NCBI GenBank assembly: GCA_030065095.1
Contig: JASJDP010000019.1
Span: 1-64,000, forward strand
Direction of reading: 5' to 3'
Origin: Rhodobacter sp.
GTDB lineage: Bacteria > Pseudomonadota > Alphaproteobacteria > Rhodobacterales > Rhodobacteraceae
DNA length: 64,000 nucleotides
This document shows, one piece after another, positions 7,927 through 16,358 of this stretch. The position numbers were made by a program, and so were the translations under genes. The notes below the pieces were generated by a model that was not told where the DNA came from, searched no databases, and saw nothing but the letters and a program-made list of their open reading frames with translations. Every line of letters starts with the position of its first letter. Within the stretch, counting starts at the first letter, position 1.

Positions 7927-9188
7927 AGGATGAGGTCGCAGGCGCCGTCTTCACCAGCTATCGCAGCCCGCCCCCCCTGAAGCAGGAAGGCGAGCGGGAA
8001 GGCGGAATCCTGGTCGTGAGCCAGACCAAGGGCATGGGCGAAATGGTCGGCCGTGCGATGCTGGCCGAGCAAGACGTCGGCGTAAAGATCGACACCCGCC
8101 AGCTAAGCCAGCTGGTCCGCGACGAGGCGCTCGACCTCGGCCTTTACAGTATCGTGGTGTTCGAGGCGCATCCCGGCAACGACCTTGAAATGAAGGCTCT
8201 GCGCGAACTCTGCGGGCTTGCCGGGTCTGACACGCGATTTCTGGCGATGACGGCCGAGCAGGTCACGCTGGCCTACGCCAAGGACCTGATGGAGGCCGGC
8301 GTCGACGAAGTATTGCCGCTGGCAGCCGTCCGTCCCGAATTGCGTCACGCCGTCGAGCTTGAGGGCGAAGTCGGCCGGCAGATCGACCGCCGCGGCGAGG
8401 ATCACCGAGACGGCGTCATCGTTGCGGTATCCAAGACGCGCGGCGGTATCGGCGCCACATCGCTGGTCCTGAATCTCGCTTTCTGTCTTTCCGGTGCGGG
8501 CCGCCGCAAGAAGGGAGCCCCCCAACCCCGCGTCGCTGTGGTCGACCTGGATTTTCAGAACGGCAATCTCGGATCGTCCATCGATATCGAGGACAAGGGC
8601 GGCTATCTGGAGTTGCTCAAGGGCAAGCAGCAGCCGTCCTTCGATTTCCTTCGCGGAACGATGGTCCGGTACAAGGATCACTTCGACGTTCTTGCCGCGC
8701 CGGTGGATTTCGCGCCGCTCGATTCCCTGACCCCCGAGGTCATGACGCTGCTTCTCAGCGAATTGAGGCTTGCATATGATTACGTCGTCCTCGATCTGCC
8801 CCGGGCGTTGGTGAATTGGATCGAACCGCTTCTTGCGCGGGCCGACGAAATGCTGATCGTGACAGACACCTCGGTCCCATCGATCCGGCAGGCGCGCCGC
8901 CTGATCGACCTGTACACCCAGGAACATGTCCGGCTTCCCATCAGCGTTGTCGTATCGATGGAGAAACAGCCGTTCTCGCGGTCGGAGTCTCTGAAGGAGG
9001 CGACCAATTTCCTTGAGCGCCCGCTGGAGCATTGGCTGCCTCGGGACGATGCGCGCGCCAAGAAGGCCGCCGATTCAGGGCAACCCATTCTCGAGGTCTC
9101 CCGGCGATCGCCGATTGCGAAACCGTTGAGCAAGCTCGCGGCACGGATCGAGGAGATTCAGACCAACGGCGCGCGCAGAGAGGCCTAG
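7923..9188 (+). CDS. cpaE: CpaE/TadZ-family pilus localisation ATPase-like protein
   Basis: A 421-residue protein. Residues ~25-150 form a receiver-like N-terminal domain without a convincing phospho-acceptor, and residues ~160-400 are a MinD/ParA-like domain. The Walker A region reads SKTRGGIGATS, lacking the usual Lys before the Thr/Ser. This deviation is known in TadZ/CpaE proteins. The switch segment VAVVDLDFQNGNLG and VLDLPRALVNWIEPLLARAD are also recognisable. The family places the pilus machine at the pole and recruits TadA. It overlaps the upstream pseudopilin and lies 11 bp before the ATPase gene. Confidence 0.87.
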   Translation: MKDEVAGAVFTSYRSPPPLKQEGEREGGILVVSQTKGMGEMVGRAMLAEQDVGVKIDTRQLSQLVRDEALDLGLYSIVVFEAHPGNDLEMKALRELCGLAGSDTRFLAMTAEQVTLAYAKDLMEAGVDEVLPLAAVRPELRHAVELEGEVGRQIDRRGEDHRDGVIVAVSKTRGGIGATSLVLNLAFCLSGAGRRKKGAPQPRVAVVDLDFQNGNLGSSIDIEDKGGYLELLKGKQQPSFDFLRGTMVRYKDHFDVLAAPVDFAPLDSLTPEVMTLLLSELRLAYDYVVLDLPRALVNWIEPLLARADEMLIVTDTSVPSIRQARRLIDLYTQEHVRLPISVVVSMEKQPFSRSESLKEATNFLERPLEHWLPRDDARAKKAADSGQPILEVSRRSPIAKPLSKLAARIEEIQTNGARREA

Positions 9189-9199
9189 GAGCGGCGACC

Positions 9200-10579
9200 A
9201 TGTTCAAGGATTTCCCAGCGTCCGAACCCGCGCTCAAGGAGGCGGCCAACATCGTCGACTTCAGGGCCGATTTTGCCGACGTGAAACCGGACTATTCGCT
9301 CTCGCCCAGTGCGGATCAAGGAAAATGGCTGGAGCTGAAGTCGCGTCTGCATCAGCGCATTCTCGACCAACTGAACCTTGCACTGATCGATCAGGTCGAG
9401 CGTTCGGATTTGCGCCGTGAGGTTGCAGGATTGGTGGCGCAGGAAATCAAGGAGGAAGGTACGCAGCTTGGGGCCGAGCGCTTCAAGAAGATCGTCGATG
9501 AATTGATCGACGAAGTCCTTGGCCTTGGCCCGCTCGAGCCGCTTCTGGCCGACACGACGGTGTCCGATATCCTGGTGAATGGCTTTGACAGCGTGTACGT
9601 CGAACGCGCCGGCATACTTGAGAAATCCGCGGTTCGGTTCAGCGACGAACGGCACCTGTTGAGGATCATCGACAAGATTGTCTCGCGGGTTGGCCGGCGC
9701 ATTGATGAATCACAGCCGTGGGTCGACGCCCGGCTCGAGGATGGCAGCCGTGTCAACGCAATCATCCGGCCCTGTGCGATCGACGGGCCGTCGCTTTCAA
9801 TCCGAAAATTCGCCGCTCGGCCGCTAACAATCGATCGGTTGGTCGAACACGACGCCTTGTCCGACAAGGCGGCGCGGTTCCTGCAGGCCGCCGTCGAGGC
9901 CAGGATGAACATATTGATTTCCGGTGGTACCGGCTCGGGCAAGACGACCATGCTGAACGCCATGTCGTCGTTCATCGACCAACGCCAGCGCGTTGTCACG
10001 ATCGAAGATGCCGCGGAACTGCAATTGCAGCAAGACCACGTCGTGCGACTTGAAACACGCCCGCCGAACTCCGAAGGGGCCGGCGCAATTTCTCAGCGCG
10101 ATCTCGTGCGAAACGCCTTGCGGATGCGGCCCGACCGGATCGTCATCGGCGAGGTGCGCGGTTCGGAAGCGTTTGACATGCTTCAGGCGATGAACACGGG
10201 CCACGATGGGTCGATGACCACAATCCACGCCAACACGGCACGCGATGCGATGGGCCGGCTTGAACAGATGGTCGCCATGATCGGTGCCGACTTTCCGCTG
10301 TCTGCCATCCGGTCGCAGGTAGCGGCGGGCATACAGATCGTATTGCAGCTCAGCCGCCTGAGCGACGGGCGCCGCCGGATAATGAGCATCTCTGAAATCA
10401 CCGGCATGGAATCGAATGTCGTGCAACTGCAGGACATCTACACCTTCAAAAAGGCAGGCCGAGGCGAAGACGGTACGGTTTTCGGAGAATTCCTTGCCAC
10501 CGGCATCCGCCCGCGTTGCGCCGAAGTCATGGGCGCCGCCGGTATTGATTTGCCGATAGACACGTTCACCAATGGATAG
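9200..10579 (+). CDS. cpaF: TadA/CpaF secretion ATPase
   Basis: A 459-residue hexameric ATPase that powers Flp pilus extension (and possibly retraction). The P-loop GGTGSGKTT lies near residue 242, followed by the Asp box (VTIEDAAELQL), Walker B (RPDRIVIGEVRGSEAFDML) and the His box region (MNTGHDGSMTTIHANTARDA). The N-terminal ~170 residues are the helical and 'EVLGLGPLEPLLADTTVSDI' regions typical of TadA. The ATG at 9200 is preferred over the longer open frame because homology starts at MFKDFP and it follows the cpaE stop by 11 bp. Confidence 0.95.
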   Translation: MFKDFPASEPALKEAANIVDFRADFADVKPDYSLSPSADQGKWLELKSRLHQRILDQLNLALIDQVERSDLRREVAGLVAQEIKEEGTQLGAERFKKIVDELIDEVLGLGPLEPLLADTTVSDILVNGFDSVYVERAGILEKSAVRFSDERHLLRIIDKIVSRVGRRIDESQPWVDARLEDGSRVNAIIRPCAIDGPSLSIRKFAARPLTIDRLVEHDALSDKAARFLQAAVEARMNILISGGTGSGKTTMLNAMSSFIDQRQRVVTIEDAAELQLQQDHVVRLETRPPNSEGAGAISQRDLVRNALRMRPDRIVIGEVRGSEAFDMLQAMNTGHDGSMTTIHANTARDAMGRLEQMVAMIGADFPLSAIRSQVAAGIQIVLQLSRLSDGRRRIMSISEITGMESNVVQLQDIYTFKKAGRGEDGTVFGEFLATGIRPRCAEVMGAAGIDLPIDTFTNG

Positions 10580-10587
10580 GCGGCATC

Positions 10588-11556
10588 GTGAAGCAGTTTG
10601 ACGCACTGGACCCCAATCTGTTCCTTTATGTCGGGATTTTCCTGGGCGTGCTCGTCGTGTTCGAGGGCCTCCGGCAATTGATCTTTGGCGGCGACCCTGC
10701 CGAGAAGACCCGCAGCAAACGCATCAAGCTGCTGCGCAAGGGGATGTCGCAGGAAAAGGTTCTGACGCTGCTTCGCCACCGGCCGAGAGAAAACCTGCTG
10801 AGCAAAATCCCCGTCTACGGAACCTTGCCTTCGAAGATGCGCCAGGCGGGCATGACGATGAAGCCTTCGGTGTTTCTTGGCGTTTGCCTTGCGCTCGCCG
10901 CCGCCGTCTTGTTGCTCGGAACGGTTTCGCTAGGTCCGAAAATCGCTGCAGTGGTTGCGGTGTTGTCCTGCATGGTCATCCCGATGAGCCTTATCAACAT
11001 CATTCGGAAGAGACGCGTTCAGCGATTTTCCGAGCAATTGCCCGACGCGCTGGACATGATGATGCGCGGGCTTCGTGTCGGACATCCGCTGAACACAACC
11101 ATCGCCAACGTCGCGCAGAACATGCCCGACCCGATTGGAACCGAATTCGGCATCATGTCGGACCAGATCACATATGGCGATGAACTGACCGATGCTATGG
11201 CGGATCTTGCCGACCGGATCGATCAGGAAGACATGCACTATCTCGCCGTCAGCGTGAATATCCAGCATGGCACCGGCGGCAACCTGGCCAAGATGCTGGG
11301 CACGCTGTCCAAGGTGATACGCCGTCGGTTCGCCATGCGCCGCAAGATCCGCGCCTTGTCATCCGAAGGACGGATTTCGGCGTCAATCCTTTCGGTGCTG
11401 CCGCTTGCTATGTATGGCGCCACGACGGTCACGGCGCCGGACTACTATTCCGGCGTCGCCGACGATCCGCTGTTCAAGCCCGTTGTCGCTGCGATCCTGG
11501 CGCTTGTGACCGTCAACTATCTGGTTCTTCGCCGGCTTGTGCATTTCAGGATCTGA
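10588..11556 (+). CDS. tadB: TadB, inner-membrane platform protein
   Basis: A 322-residue type II secretion F-domain protein. One N-terminal helix (residues ~12-28) and a helix pair (~88-130) come before the cytoplasmic T2SSF domain, which includes FSEQLPDALDMMMRGLRVGH and GGNLAKMLGTLSKVIRRR; C-terminal helices end the protein. With TadC it forms the membrane platform beneath the pilus. It starts with GTG at 10588, 8 bp after cpaF, and ends 5 bp before tadC. Confidence 0.93.
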   Translation: MKQFDALDPNLFLYVGIFLGVLVVFEGLRQLIFGGDPAEKTRSKRIKLLRKGMSQEKVLTLLRHRPRENLLSKIPVYGTLPSKMRQAGMTMKPSVFLGVCLALAAAVLLLGTVSLGPKIAAVVAVLSCMVIPMSLINIIRKRRVQRFSEQLPDALDMMMRGLRVGHPLNTTIANVAQNMPDPIGTEFGIMSDQITYGDELTDAMADLADRIDQEDMHYLAVSVNIQHGTGGNLAKMLGTLSKVIRRRFAMRRKIRALSSEGRISASILSVLPLAMYGATTVTAPDYYSGVADDPLFKPVVAAILALVTVNYLVLRRLVHFRI

Positions 11557-11561
11557 TCGCA

Positions 11562-12542
11562 ATGCTTGACGATTTCCTTCTTAGTTTTGCCTACGATCGC
11601 CAGAGCTTTCTGCTGCTTGGCGTCGGGTTCGGCACATTGCTGTTGTTCTTCGGCCTTGCCGCCGCCTTTGCGCCGAAGGATCGCGTTGCGGACCGGATGA
11701 AAAAGGCCTCATTCGCCTATATCGGCGGCAAGCAGCGGCGCAATCTGATCAAGTCGCCCGATCAAATCCCCGCTGGATTGCTGAAGGCGCTGATTCCGGA
11801 AGATCGCACCGAGCGGACGCAAATTCGTCTGCAGCTGGAAAAGGCGGGGTTCACGGGCGGTCAGGCAGTAAAGGGCTTTTACCTGTTCCGCTTGTGTCTG
11901 GCGTTGATTGTGCCGTGCCTGGCCATCATGTTGATCTCGATCCGGGCATTTGTCGGGGTGCCGCCGCAGATCGATGAAATCCTGAATGGAATCAGCAATC
12001 TGCACGCATTACAGATTCTCGCCATTTCCGTGGCGATCGGGTTCTACGGTCCGACGATCTGGCTGCGCGGAAAGATAAACGCACGCCAGCTTGAAATCAG
12101 CGAGGCGTTTCCGAACGCCTTGGATCTGATGCAGATTTCTGCCGAAGCAGGCCTGGGCTTTGATGCGGCGATGACCCGCGTCGGGCAACAGATCGAACGC
12201 GTCTCGCCGACGGTCAGCCAGGAATTCCTTTTGGTTCAGACCGAGATCCTGGCCGGCCGCGACCGCGAGCAGGCGCTGTTGGACATGGCCGACCGCATGG
12301 GCATCGATGAGGCCAGATCGTTCGTGAACGTCGTGCTTCAGGCGATCCGTTACGGCAGCAGCATTTCCGAGGCGCTTTTGGTCTATGCGGTGGAAATGCG
12401 CGACAATCGAGAACTCGCGGCTCAGGAGAAAGCCAACAAACTTCCGGTTCAGATGTCGGCCGTCATGGCGTCGCTGATGCTGCCTGCGTTGTTCATGATC
12501 ACGCTGGGCCCGACGGTGATCCGGTATATTCGCATCTTTTGA
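11562..12542 (+). CDS. tadC: TadC, inner-membrane platform protein
   Basis: A 326-residue partner of TadB with the same T2SSF domain (ISEAFPNALDLMQISAEAGLGFD; ILAGRDREQALLDMADRMG) and four predicted helices. It is the last recognisable tad gene here. In most tad clusters tadD (a TPR lipoprotein) follows, but the next DNA is a transposase relic, so either the locus has been cut or tadD lies elsewhere. Confidence 0.93.
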   Translation: MLDDFLLSFAYDRQSFLLLGVGFGTLLLFFGLAAAFAPKDRVADRMKKASFAYIGGKQRRNLIKSPDQIPAGLLKALIPEDRTERTQIRLQLEKAGFTGGQAVKGFYLFRLCLALIVPCLAIMLISIRAFVGVPPQIDEILNGISNLHALQILAISVAIGFYGPTIWLRGKINARQLEISEAFPNALDLMQISAEAGLGFDAAMTRVGQQIERVSPTVSQEFLLVQTEILAGRDREQALLDMADRMGIDEARSFVNVVLQAIRYGSSISEALLVYAVEMRDNRELAAQEKANKLPVQMSAVMASLMLPALFMITLGPTVIRYIRIF

Positions 12543-12715
12543 GCGACCTTGTCCGGCTTTAGCGCGCCGATCACACGCATACTGGTGTCCCGGCACCGCT
12601 GAGGTACGGTCATGCCGGTCGGTTCGGTGCCATTGTCGCTGACAATCGTCTTGGGTGTTCCACGCCGCGCCCTGATCGCCGCCGGCTCGCGAGAGATGCG
12701 CAGCCCTTAGATCTA
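12543..12715 (-). pseudogene. Relic of an IS3-family transposase OrfB
   Basis: Reading the minus strand from about 12707 gives LRISREPAAIRARRGTPKT followed by IVSDNGTE, the DDE-core segment of IS3-family (IS407-like) transposases, where DNG holds the second catalytic Asp. The next part (QRCRDTSM, then ALKPDK) looks like a decayed form of the usual ...WCQDTRVEWHYIAPGKP stretch. There is no start, the flanking catalytic residues are gone, and the relic is bounded by the tadC stop. It marks an old insertion or deletion event immediately after tadC. Confidence 0.65.
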
Positions 12716-12718
12716 GGT

Positions 12719-14011
12719 ATGCGCAAGGGCCAGTCCCGGCGGCTTCCGTTTACATTTTCCACAAAGTCAACTCAATTTTTTCCTATTGTTGATGAAACTG
12801 CAGTGCAAATTCCGGCCAGCGCAAACACTCCCACGGCAGGAAACAGCTTGGCCGACAAAGTTGATGGCATCTTCATTTCAGAGATCCTGGCAGATAATGC
12901 CGGGGGATCCGCCATTGACACCGACAACGACGGCAATACCAACAAAGCCGACGAATTCATCGAATTGCAGAATTCCTCTGGATCGACGGTCTCGCTGGAC
13001 GGCTTTGAAATCTGGTCGGAAAAAAACGGTCTTCTCTATAGCTTCGGCCCCGGGGATACACTTGCTCCGGGCGCAACGGCCACCGTGGTCGGCAATTACT
13101 CCGGCACCGTGCCCAGCGGCTACTATGATGGTGGCGCATCAGAAAGCTCTAACTGGATTCCCGACGGCGAAGGTCAAAAATACGACACCATCTTCCTGGT
13201 CAATTCGAATACCGGCGACTACGTCACGCTGTCGTACGGCAACCCGCCGCGCACACCGACACTGCCCACCGGATTCACCGGCACGAACCAAATCGGCAGC
13301 GGCGAAACCATCGACAGCACGGCCCCAAACGGCACGGCTTTCGCGCGCGACAGTTCTGGTACCCTTGTCGAAACGACGCCGACTCCCGGGTCGCCGAATG
13401 TTCCCTGTTTCGTCGCCGGAACCCTGATTGCCACTGAAATTGGCGACATTCCGATAGAACGTCTTGCACCCGGTGACCGGATTCTGACGCTCGATTCGGG
13501 ATTTGTGCCGCTTCGCGCCATAGGATCTACCCTGTGCAGCCGAGCGGAACAGATGTGTCACCCCCACTTGCTGCCCGTGATATGTCCACCGGGAAGCCTT
13601 GGAAACGAACGCGAATTTCGCTGCTCGCGGTCTCACCGTGCGCTGTTCCGCTCGGCCGCGGCTGAACTCTATTTTGGCCAGAACGAGGTTCTGTCCGCGG
13701 CGGGGTTGGCCATCGGATATCGTGGCATACACGTGGCTCCTATTGGCGCCGCCGTGCACTATTTCCATCTTCTGTTCGACAAACACGAAGTCGTTTTGGC
13801 CGAGGGCTGGTGGGCAGAGAGTCTGTTTTTGGGCGACCTCGCCAAGAACACGAGGATCGCGCAGCTGTCCTGGGCCGTCCAGCCCGGCATCGCAATCGGT
13901 GAGATACAGCACGAAAAGACGGCACGCCGCACACTGCGCCGATTTGAAACGGCGGTCATGCTTTGCGACACCGCGCCGGCGAGCGAAGTGGAACTACCGC
14001 TGGCGGCCTGA
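12719..14011 (+). CDS. Lamin-tail-domain / Hint-domain exoprotein
   Basis: A 430-residue two-domain protein. Residues ~48-175 resemble a lamin-tail domain (IFISEILADN, DEFIELQNSSGSTVSLDGF, then GDTLAPGATATVVG), an Ig-like fold found in secreted bacterial proteins. Residues ~230-400 are a Hint (hedgehog/intein-type) domain starting at Cys230 in PCFVAGTLIATEIGDIPIER, with a block-B-like SRSHRALF (His306) and LLFDKHEVVLAEGWWAESLF. Such C-terminal Hint domains are frequent in rhodobacterial exoproteins and could self-process at Cys230. No classical signal peptide is visible. The start is uncertain, since ATG at 12719 is the only upstream option. A second Hint protein lies at 58037-62566. Confidence 0.75.
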   Translation: MRKGQSRRLPFTFSTKSTQFFPIVDETAVQIPASANTPTAGNSLADKVDGIFISEILADNAGGSAIDTDNDGNTNKADEFIELQNSSGSTVSLDGFEIWSEKNGLLYSFGPGDTLAPGATATVVGNYSGTVPSGYYDGGASESSNWIPDGEGQKYDTIFLVNSNTGDYVTLSYGNPPRTPTLPTGFTGTNQIGSGETIDSTAPNGTAFARDSSGTLVETTPTPGSPNVPCFVAGTLIATEIGDIPIERLAPGDRILTLDSGFVPLRAIGSTLCSRAEQMCHPHLLPVICPPGSLGNEREFRCSRSHRALFRSAAAELYFGQNEVLSAAGLAIGYRGIHVAPIGAAVHYFHLLFDKHEVVLAEGWWAESLFLGDLAKNTRIAQLSWAVQPGIAIGEIQHEKTARRTLRRFETAVMLCDTAPASEVELPLAA

Positions 14012-14085
14012 GACCTGGGATCAATTCGGATCGCAACGTTGCTTCGTTGCGGCGGGTCGAACCCGGACATCCGATCGCATTCGGT

Positions 14086-14295
14086 GAATGGCGGCATGTC
14101 GTACCCATCGCCGAGCATGTATCCCACCCCGGCCTCGCCGGTGATGGGGATGCGTTGGGCATGAAGTTCCGCCATGTCGCGGTAGAGGGTACTGAGAGAG
14201 ATTTCCAGTTCATCCGCAAGCTCGCGTCCTGTGGTCGGCGATCGGGTGGACCGCAGGATCTGGATAATCTGGAACAGCCGTTCGGTGCGACGCAT
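14086..14295 (-). pseudogene. Truncated YafY-type HTH regulator
   Basis: The first 70 residues (MRRTERLFQIIQILRSTRSP, then ELADELEISLSTLYRDMAEL, GEAGVGYMLGDGYDMPPF) are a complete DeoR-like winged-helix domain of YafY-type regulators. After PPF the family continues into a WYL ligand domain, but here the frame runs into unrelated sequence and then antisense through the Hint gene, with the stop only at 13759. The WYL domain is missing, so this is a broken gene. It may still make a DNA-binding fragment. It is divergent from the SRPBCC gene at 14411, a common pairing for YafY regulators. Confidence 0.7.
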
Positions 14296-14410
14296 TTTTA
14301 CCCTCTCCTCTCACGCTACTGTCATAACGGTGAGAGCAGGACGTTTCTACAAAAGGCCCGGCGATATGGGAATCAGTCGCGACAGATACGCCAACGACAA
14401 GGAGCCTTCG

Positions 14411-14866
14411 ATGATCCGTCTTGACCGCAGCCTCGCCATTGATGCAGCCCCCGACGCGGTCTGGGCCGTTCTCAGCCGCTACATGCAAATCGATGAATTT
14501 GCACCTCAGATCGCCTCCGTCGACGCGTTGACAAAGGGTGATGTGGGACTGGGGTCAATGCGCCGGAATCATTTCGCGAACGGCACATCGCTGGTCGAAG
14601 AGGTTACAGACTGGACACCGGGCGAGGGATACACGGTCAGGCTGTCGGACATGGCCGCCATGCCGCTGCATGAAGCCAGCGCGGACATTCGCATCGCCCC
14701 GAACGGCGGGCGTTCCATCGTCAGGTGGACCTTCGATTATCGGGTCAAGTACGGTCCCCTGGGATGGCTCATGGGGCAAACGTTGATGAAGATGATGATG
14801 GGCAGGATCGTCGATGGGAACTTGAAGGGTCTGGCTGACAGGGTGGCGACCGTTCAACGCGCCTGA
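14411..14866 (+). CDS. SRPBCC-family (polyketide cyclase/START-like) protein
   Basis: A 151-residue helix-grip protein. It has RSLAIDAAPDAVWAVLSRY at the N-terminus, a central VEEVTDWTPGEGYTVRLSD, and a long C-terminal helix ending in MMGRIVDGNLKGLADRV, the usual SRPBCC layout. Such proteins bind hydrophobic ligands; the ligand here is unknown. AAGGAG lies 7 bp before the ATG. The 115-bp gap to the divergent, truncated YafY regulator should contain the promoter it once controlled. Confidence 0.8.
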   Translation: MIRLDRSLAIDAAPDAVWAVLSRYMQIDEFAPQIASVDALTKGDVGLGSMRRNHFANGTSLVEEVTDWTPGEGYTVRLSDMAAMPLHEASADIRIAPNGGRSIVRWTFDYRVKYGPLGWLMGQTLMKMMMGRIVDGNLKGLADRVATVQRA

Positions 14867-15249
14867 ACGCTCGCCACCGCAAACTCGGTCTTTCGACTTG
14901 CCGGAATAAATCCCAACTCGTCTGCGACCCGGTCGTTTCCTCGGCGGCGATGCTGCAAGCCGGATGAACGGCAGCTTCGGTGAAGCCGCACTGCGAGGGC
15001 GGCGCCGTGGCGCCGCGACGGTTCCTCGCCGATCATGTTGACCGGCCCGAGGTCTTGATATCTGCCGCTTCTGCCATGGCCAGCGCGTCCTCCAGTTCGG
15101 CGCCGCGAAGGTCCTCCGGAAGCCTAATGTGTCCGTAATTCTGAGCTTTGCAGTACCCCAGCCGGGACCCTACAATGTTCATCGCAAGGCCTCACCTTGG
15201 ACCGGTGAAGCCCTAACTGACGCAGGTTGAAGGTCCGGAGGATCTGACG
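14867..15249. other. Intergenic stretch with no established gene
   Basis: 383 bp between the SRPBCC and hydrolase genes. The only item of note is a 49-codon minus-strand ORF (listed separately). A GCGGCGCCGTGGCGCCGC palindrome at about 14999-15016 could fold as a hairpin. A GGAGG-like sequence at 15237-15241 is the ribosome-binding site of the hydrolase gene. Confidence 0.5.
15033..15182 (-). CDS. Small orphan ORF, 49 aa (possible gene remnant)
   Basis: ATG at 15182 to TGA at 15033. The protein (MNIVGSRLGYCKAQNYGHIR, then LPEDLRGAELEDALAMAEAA and a short polar tail) has a well-formed amphipathic helix, and its codon use is G+C-rich like neighbouring genes. I do not recognise a family. It could be a small gene or the C-terminal end of a larger gene whose front was lost in this scarred region. 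Confidence 0.3.
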   Translation of the reverse strand: MNIVGSRLGYCKAQNYGHIRLPEDLRGAELEDALAMAEAADIKTSGRST

Positions 15250-16353
15250 ATGCCCATACCCAAAGCGCCCCGATTTGTTCTCGCGTCGGGGATCGTCACG
15301 CTCAGTATTTCGGCCTTCTCAGTATTGGCTCAAAGCCCTGCGCGGCCTGACATTTCTCCGGTTCTTGATCGCAGCGGCCGTGTCTTGGCGGAGGGTTTGG
15401 TCTCGCTAGAGCGGGTCTCGCTCGGCGGTGTCGAGCAGACCATCCTCATTCGCGGCGGTGGGCCTGACCTGCCGATCCTATTGTTTTTGCACGGTGGTCC
15501 AGGCGGCGCGGTCATTCCCTGGGTCGACCTGTTTCACACCCCGCTCTTGGAAGAGAACTTCATCGTTGTGCACTGGGACCAGCGCGGTTCGGGAAGCTCG
15601 TTCAGTACAGATCTTACGGTCGAGGACATCACGCCTGAGAAGATGGTGGCCGACACGCTGGAACTCACCGACCTGCTGCGCGCTCGGTTCGGACAGGACA
15701 AGATATTCCTGACGGGTCAATCCTGGGGCAGCGCGCTCGGGTTCATGACGATCGCCAAAGACAGCTCACCCTATCTTGCCTACATCCCGACGTCCGAGCG
15801 TGTCGACTGGGACCGGAGCATGAACATGGGCTACGCGTGGGCGCTCGACCAGGCCCGCGCCAATGGCCACGCCGACGTCCTGGCAGGGCTCGAGGCCATC
15901 GCGCCGTTCGATGCCTTCGACGAAGCTGACCTCCAAGTGCAGCGCCAGGCACTCGATCTTTATCGTGGCGGGGACTACCACACGGTGGGGCTCTGGGACC
16001 AATACCTTGGTTACGCGCTGGACGGTAAAAGCCCCTACTACACGATGGCCGAGATTCAGAACTACATTCCGGGTCTCGAGCTTTCGAGCTTGGCGATCGA
16101 GCAGGCCGATCTTCTCGAGACCTACGATCTTTTCGCGTCGCATCCCTCTGTGGACATCCCTGTTCACTTCGTTACCGGCGCCGAGGACCGGAACACGCCG
16201 GCAGAGCTGGCATTTGAGTACTATGAGTTCCTCGAAGCGCCGGCCAAGAGCTTCACCCGGATCGACGACGCCGCGCACATGGTCCTCTACGATCAGCCGG
16301 ATGCCTGGGCCGAGGCGCTGGTCGAAATCAAAAACGCGACGCTGGCCCAATAG
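15250..16353 (+). CDS. Alpha/beta hydrolase, proline-iminopeptidase-like, secreted
   Basis: A 367-residue hydrolase with an N-terminal signal-like segment (residues ~8-28, ending near VLAQS). The oxyanion motif HGGPGG lies at 81-86, the nucleophile elbow GQSWGS has Ser158, and an acid (GAEDRNTP) and a histidine (DDAAHM) follow near the C-terminus, so the triad looks intact. HGGPGG plus WDQRGSG is typical of the S33 (prolyl aminopeptidase-like) group. Substrate unknown. The next gene starts 5 bp after the stop, so the two are probably co-transcribed. Confidence 0.83.
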   Translation: MPIPKAPRFVLASGIVTLSISAFSVLAQSPARPDISPVLDRSGRVLAEGLVSLERVSLGGVEQTILIRGGGPDLPILLFLHGGPGGAVIPWVDLFHTPLLEENFIVVHWDQRGSGSSFSTDLTVEDITPEKMVADTLELTDLLRARFGQDKIFLTGQSWGSALGFMTIAKDSSPYLAYIPTSERVDWDRSMNMGYAWALDQARANGHADVLAGLEAIAPFDAFDEADLQVQRQALDLYRGGDYHTVGLWDQYLGYALDGKSPYYTMAEIQNYIPGLELSSLAIEQADLLETYDLFASHPSVDIPVHFVTGAEDRNTPAELAFEYYEFLEAPAKSFTRIDDAAHMVLYDQPDAWAEALVEIKNATLAQ

Positions 16354-16358
16354 CCCAA

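Noticed and set aside
14040-14075. T-arm-like GGGTCGAACCCGG suggesting a tRNA remnant
   Set aside because: No matching acceptor, D or anticodon arm can be built around it.
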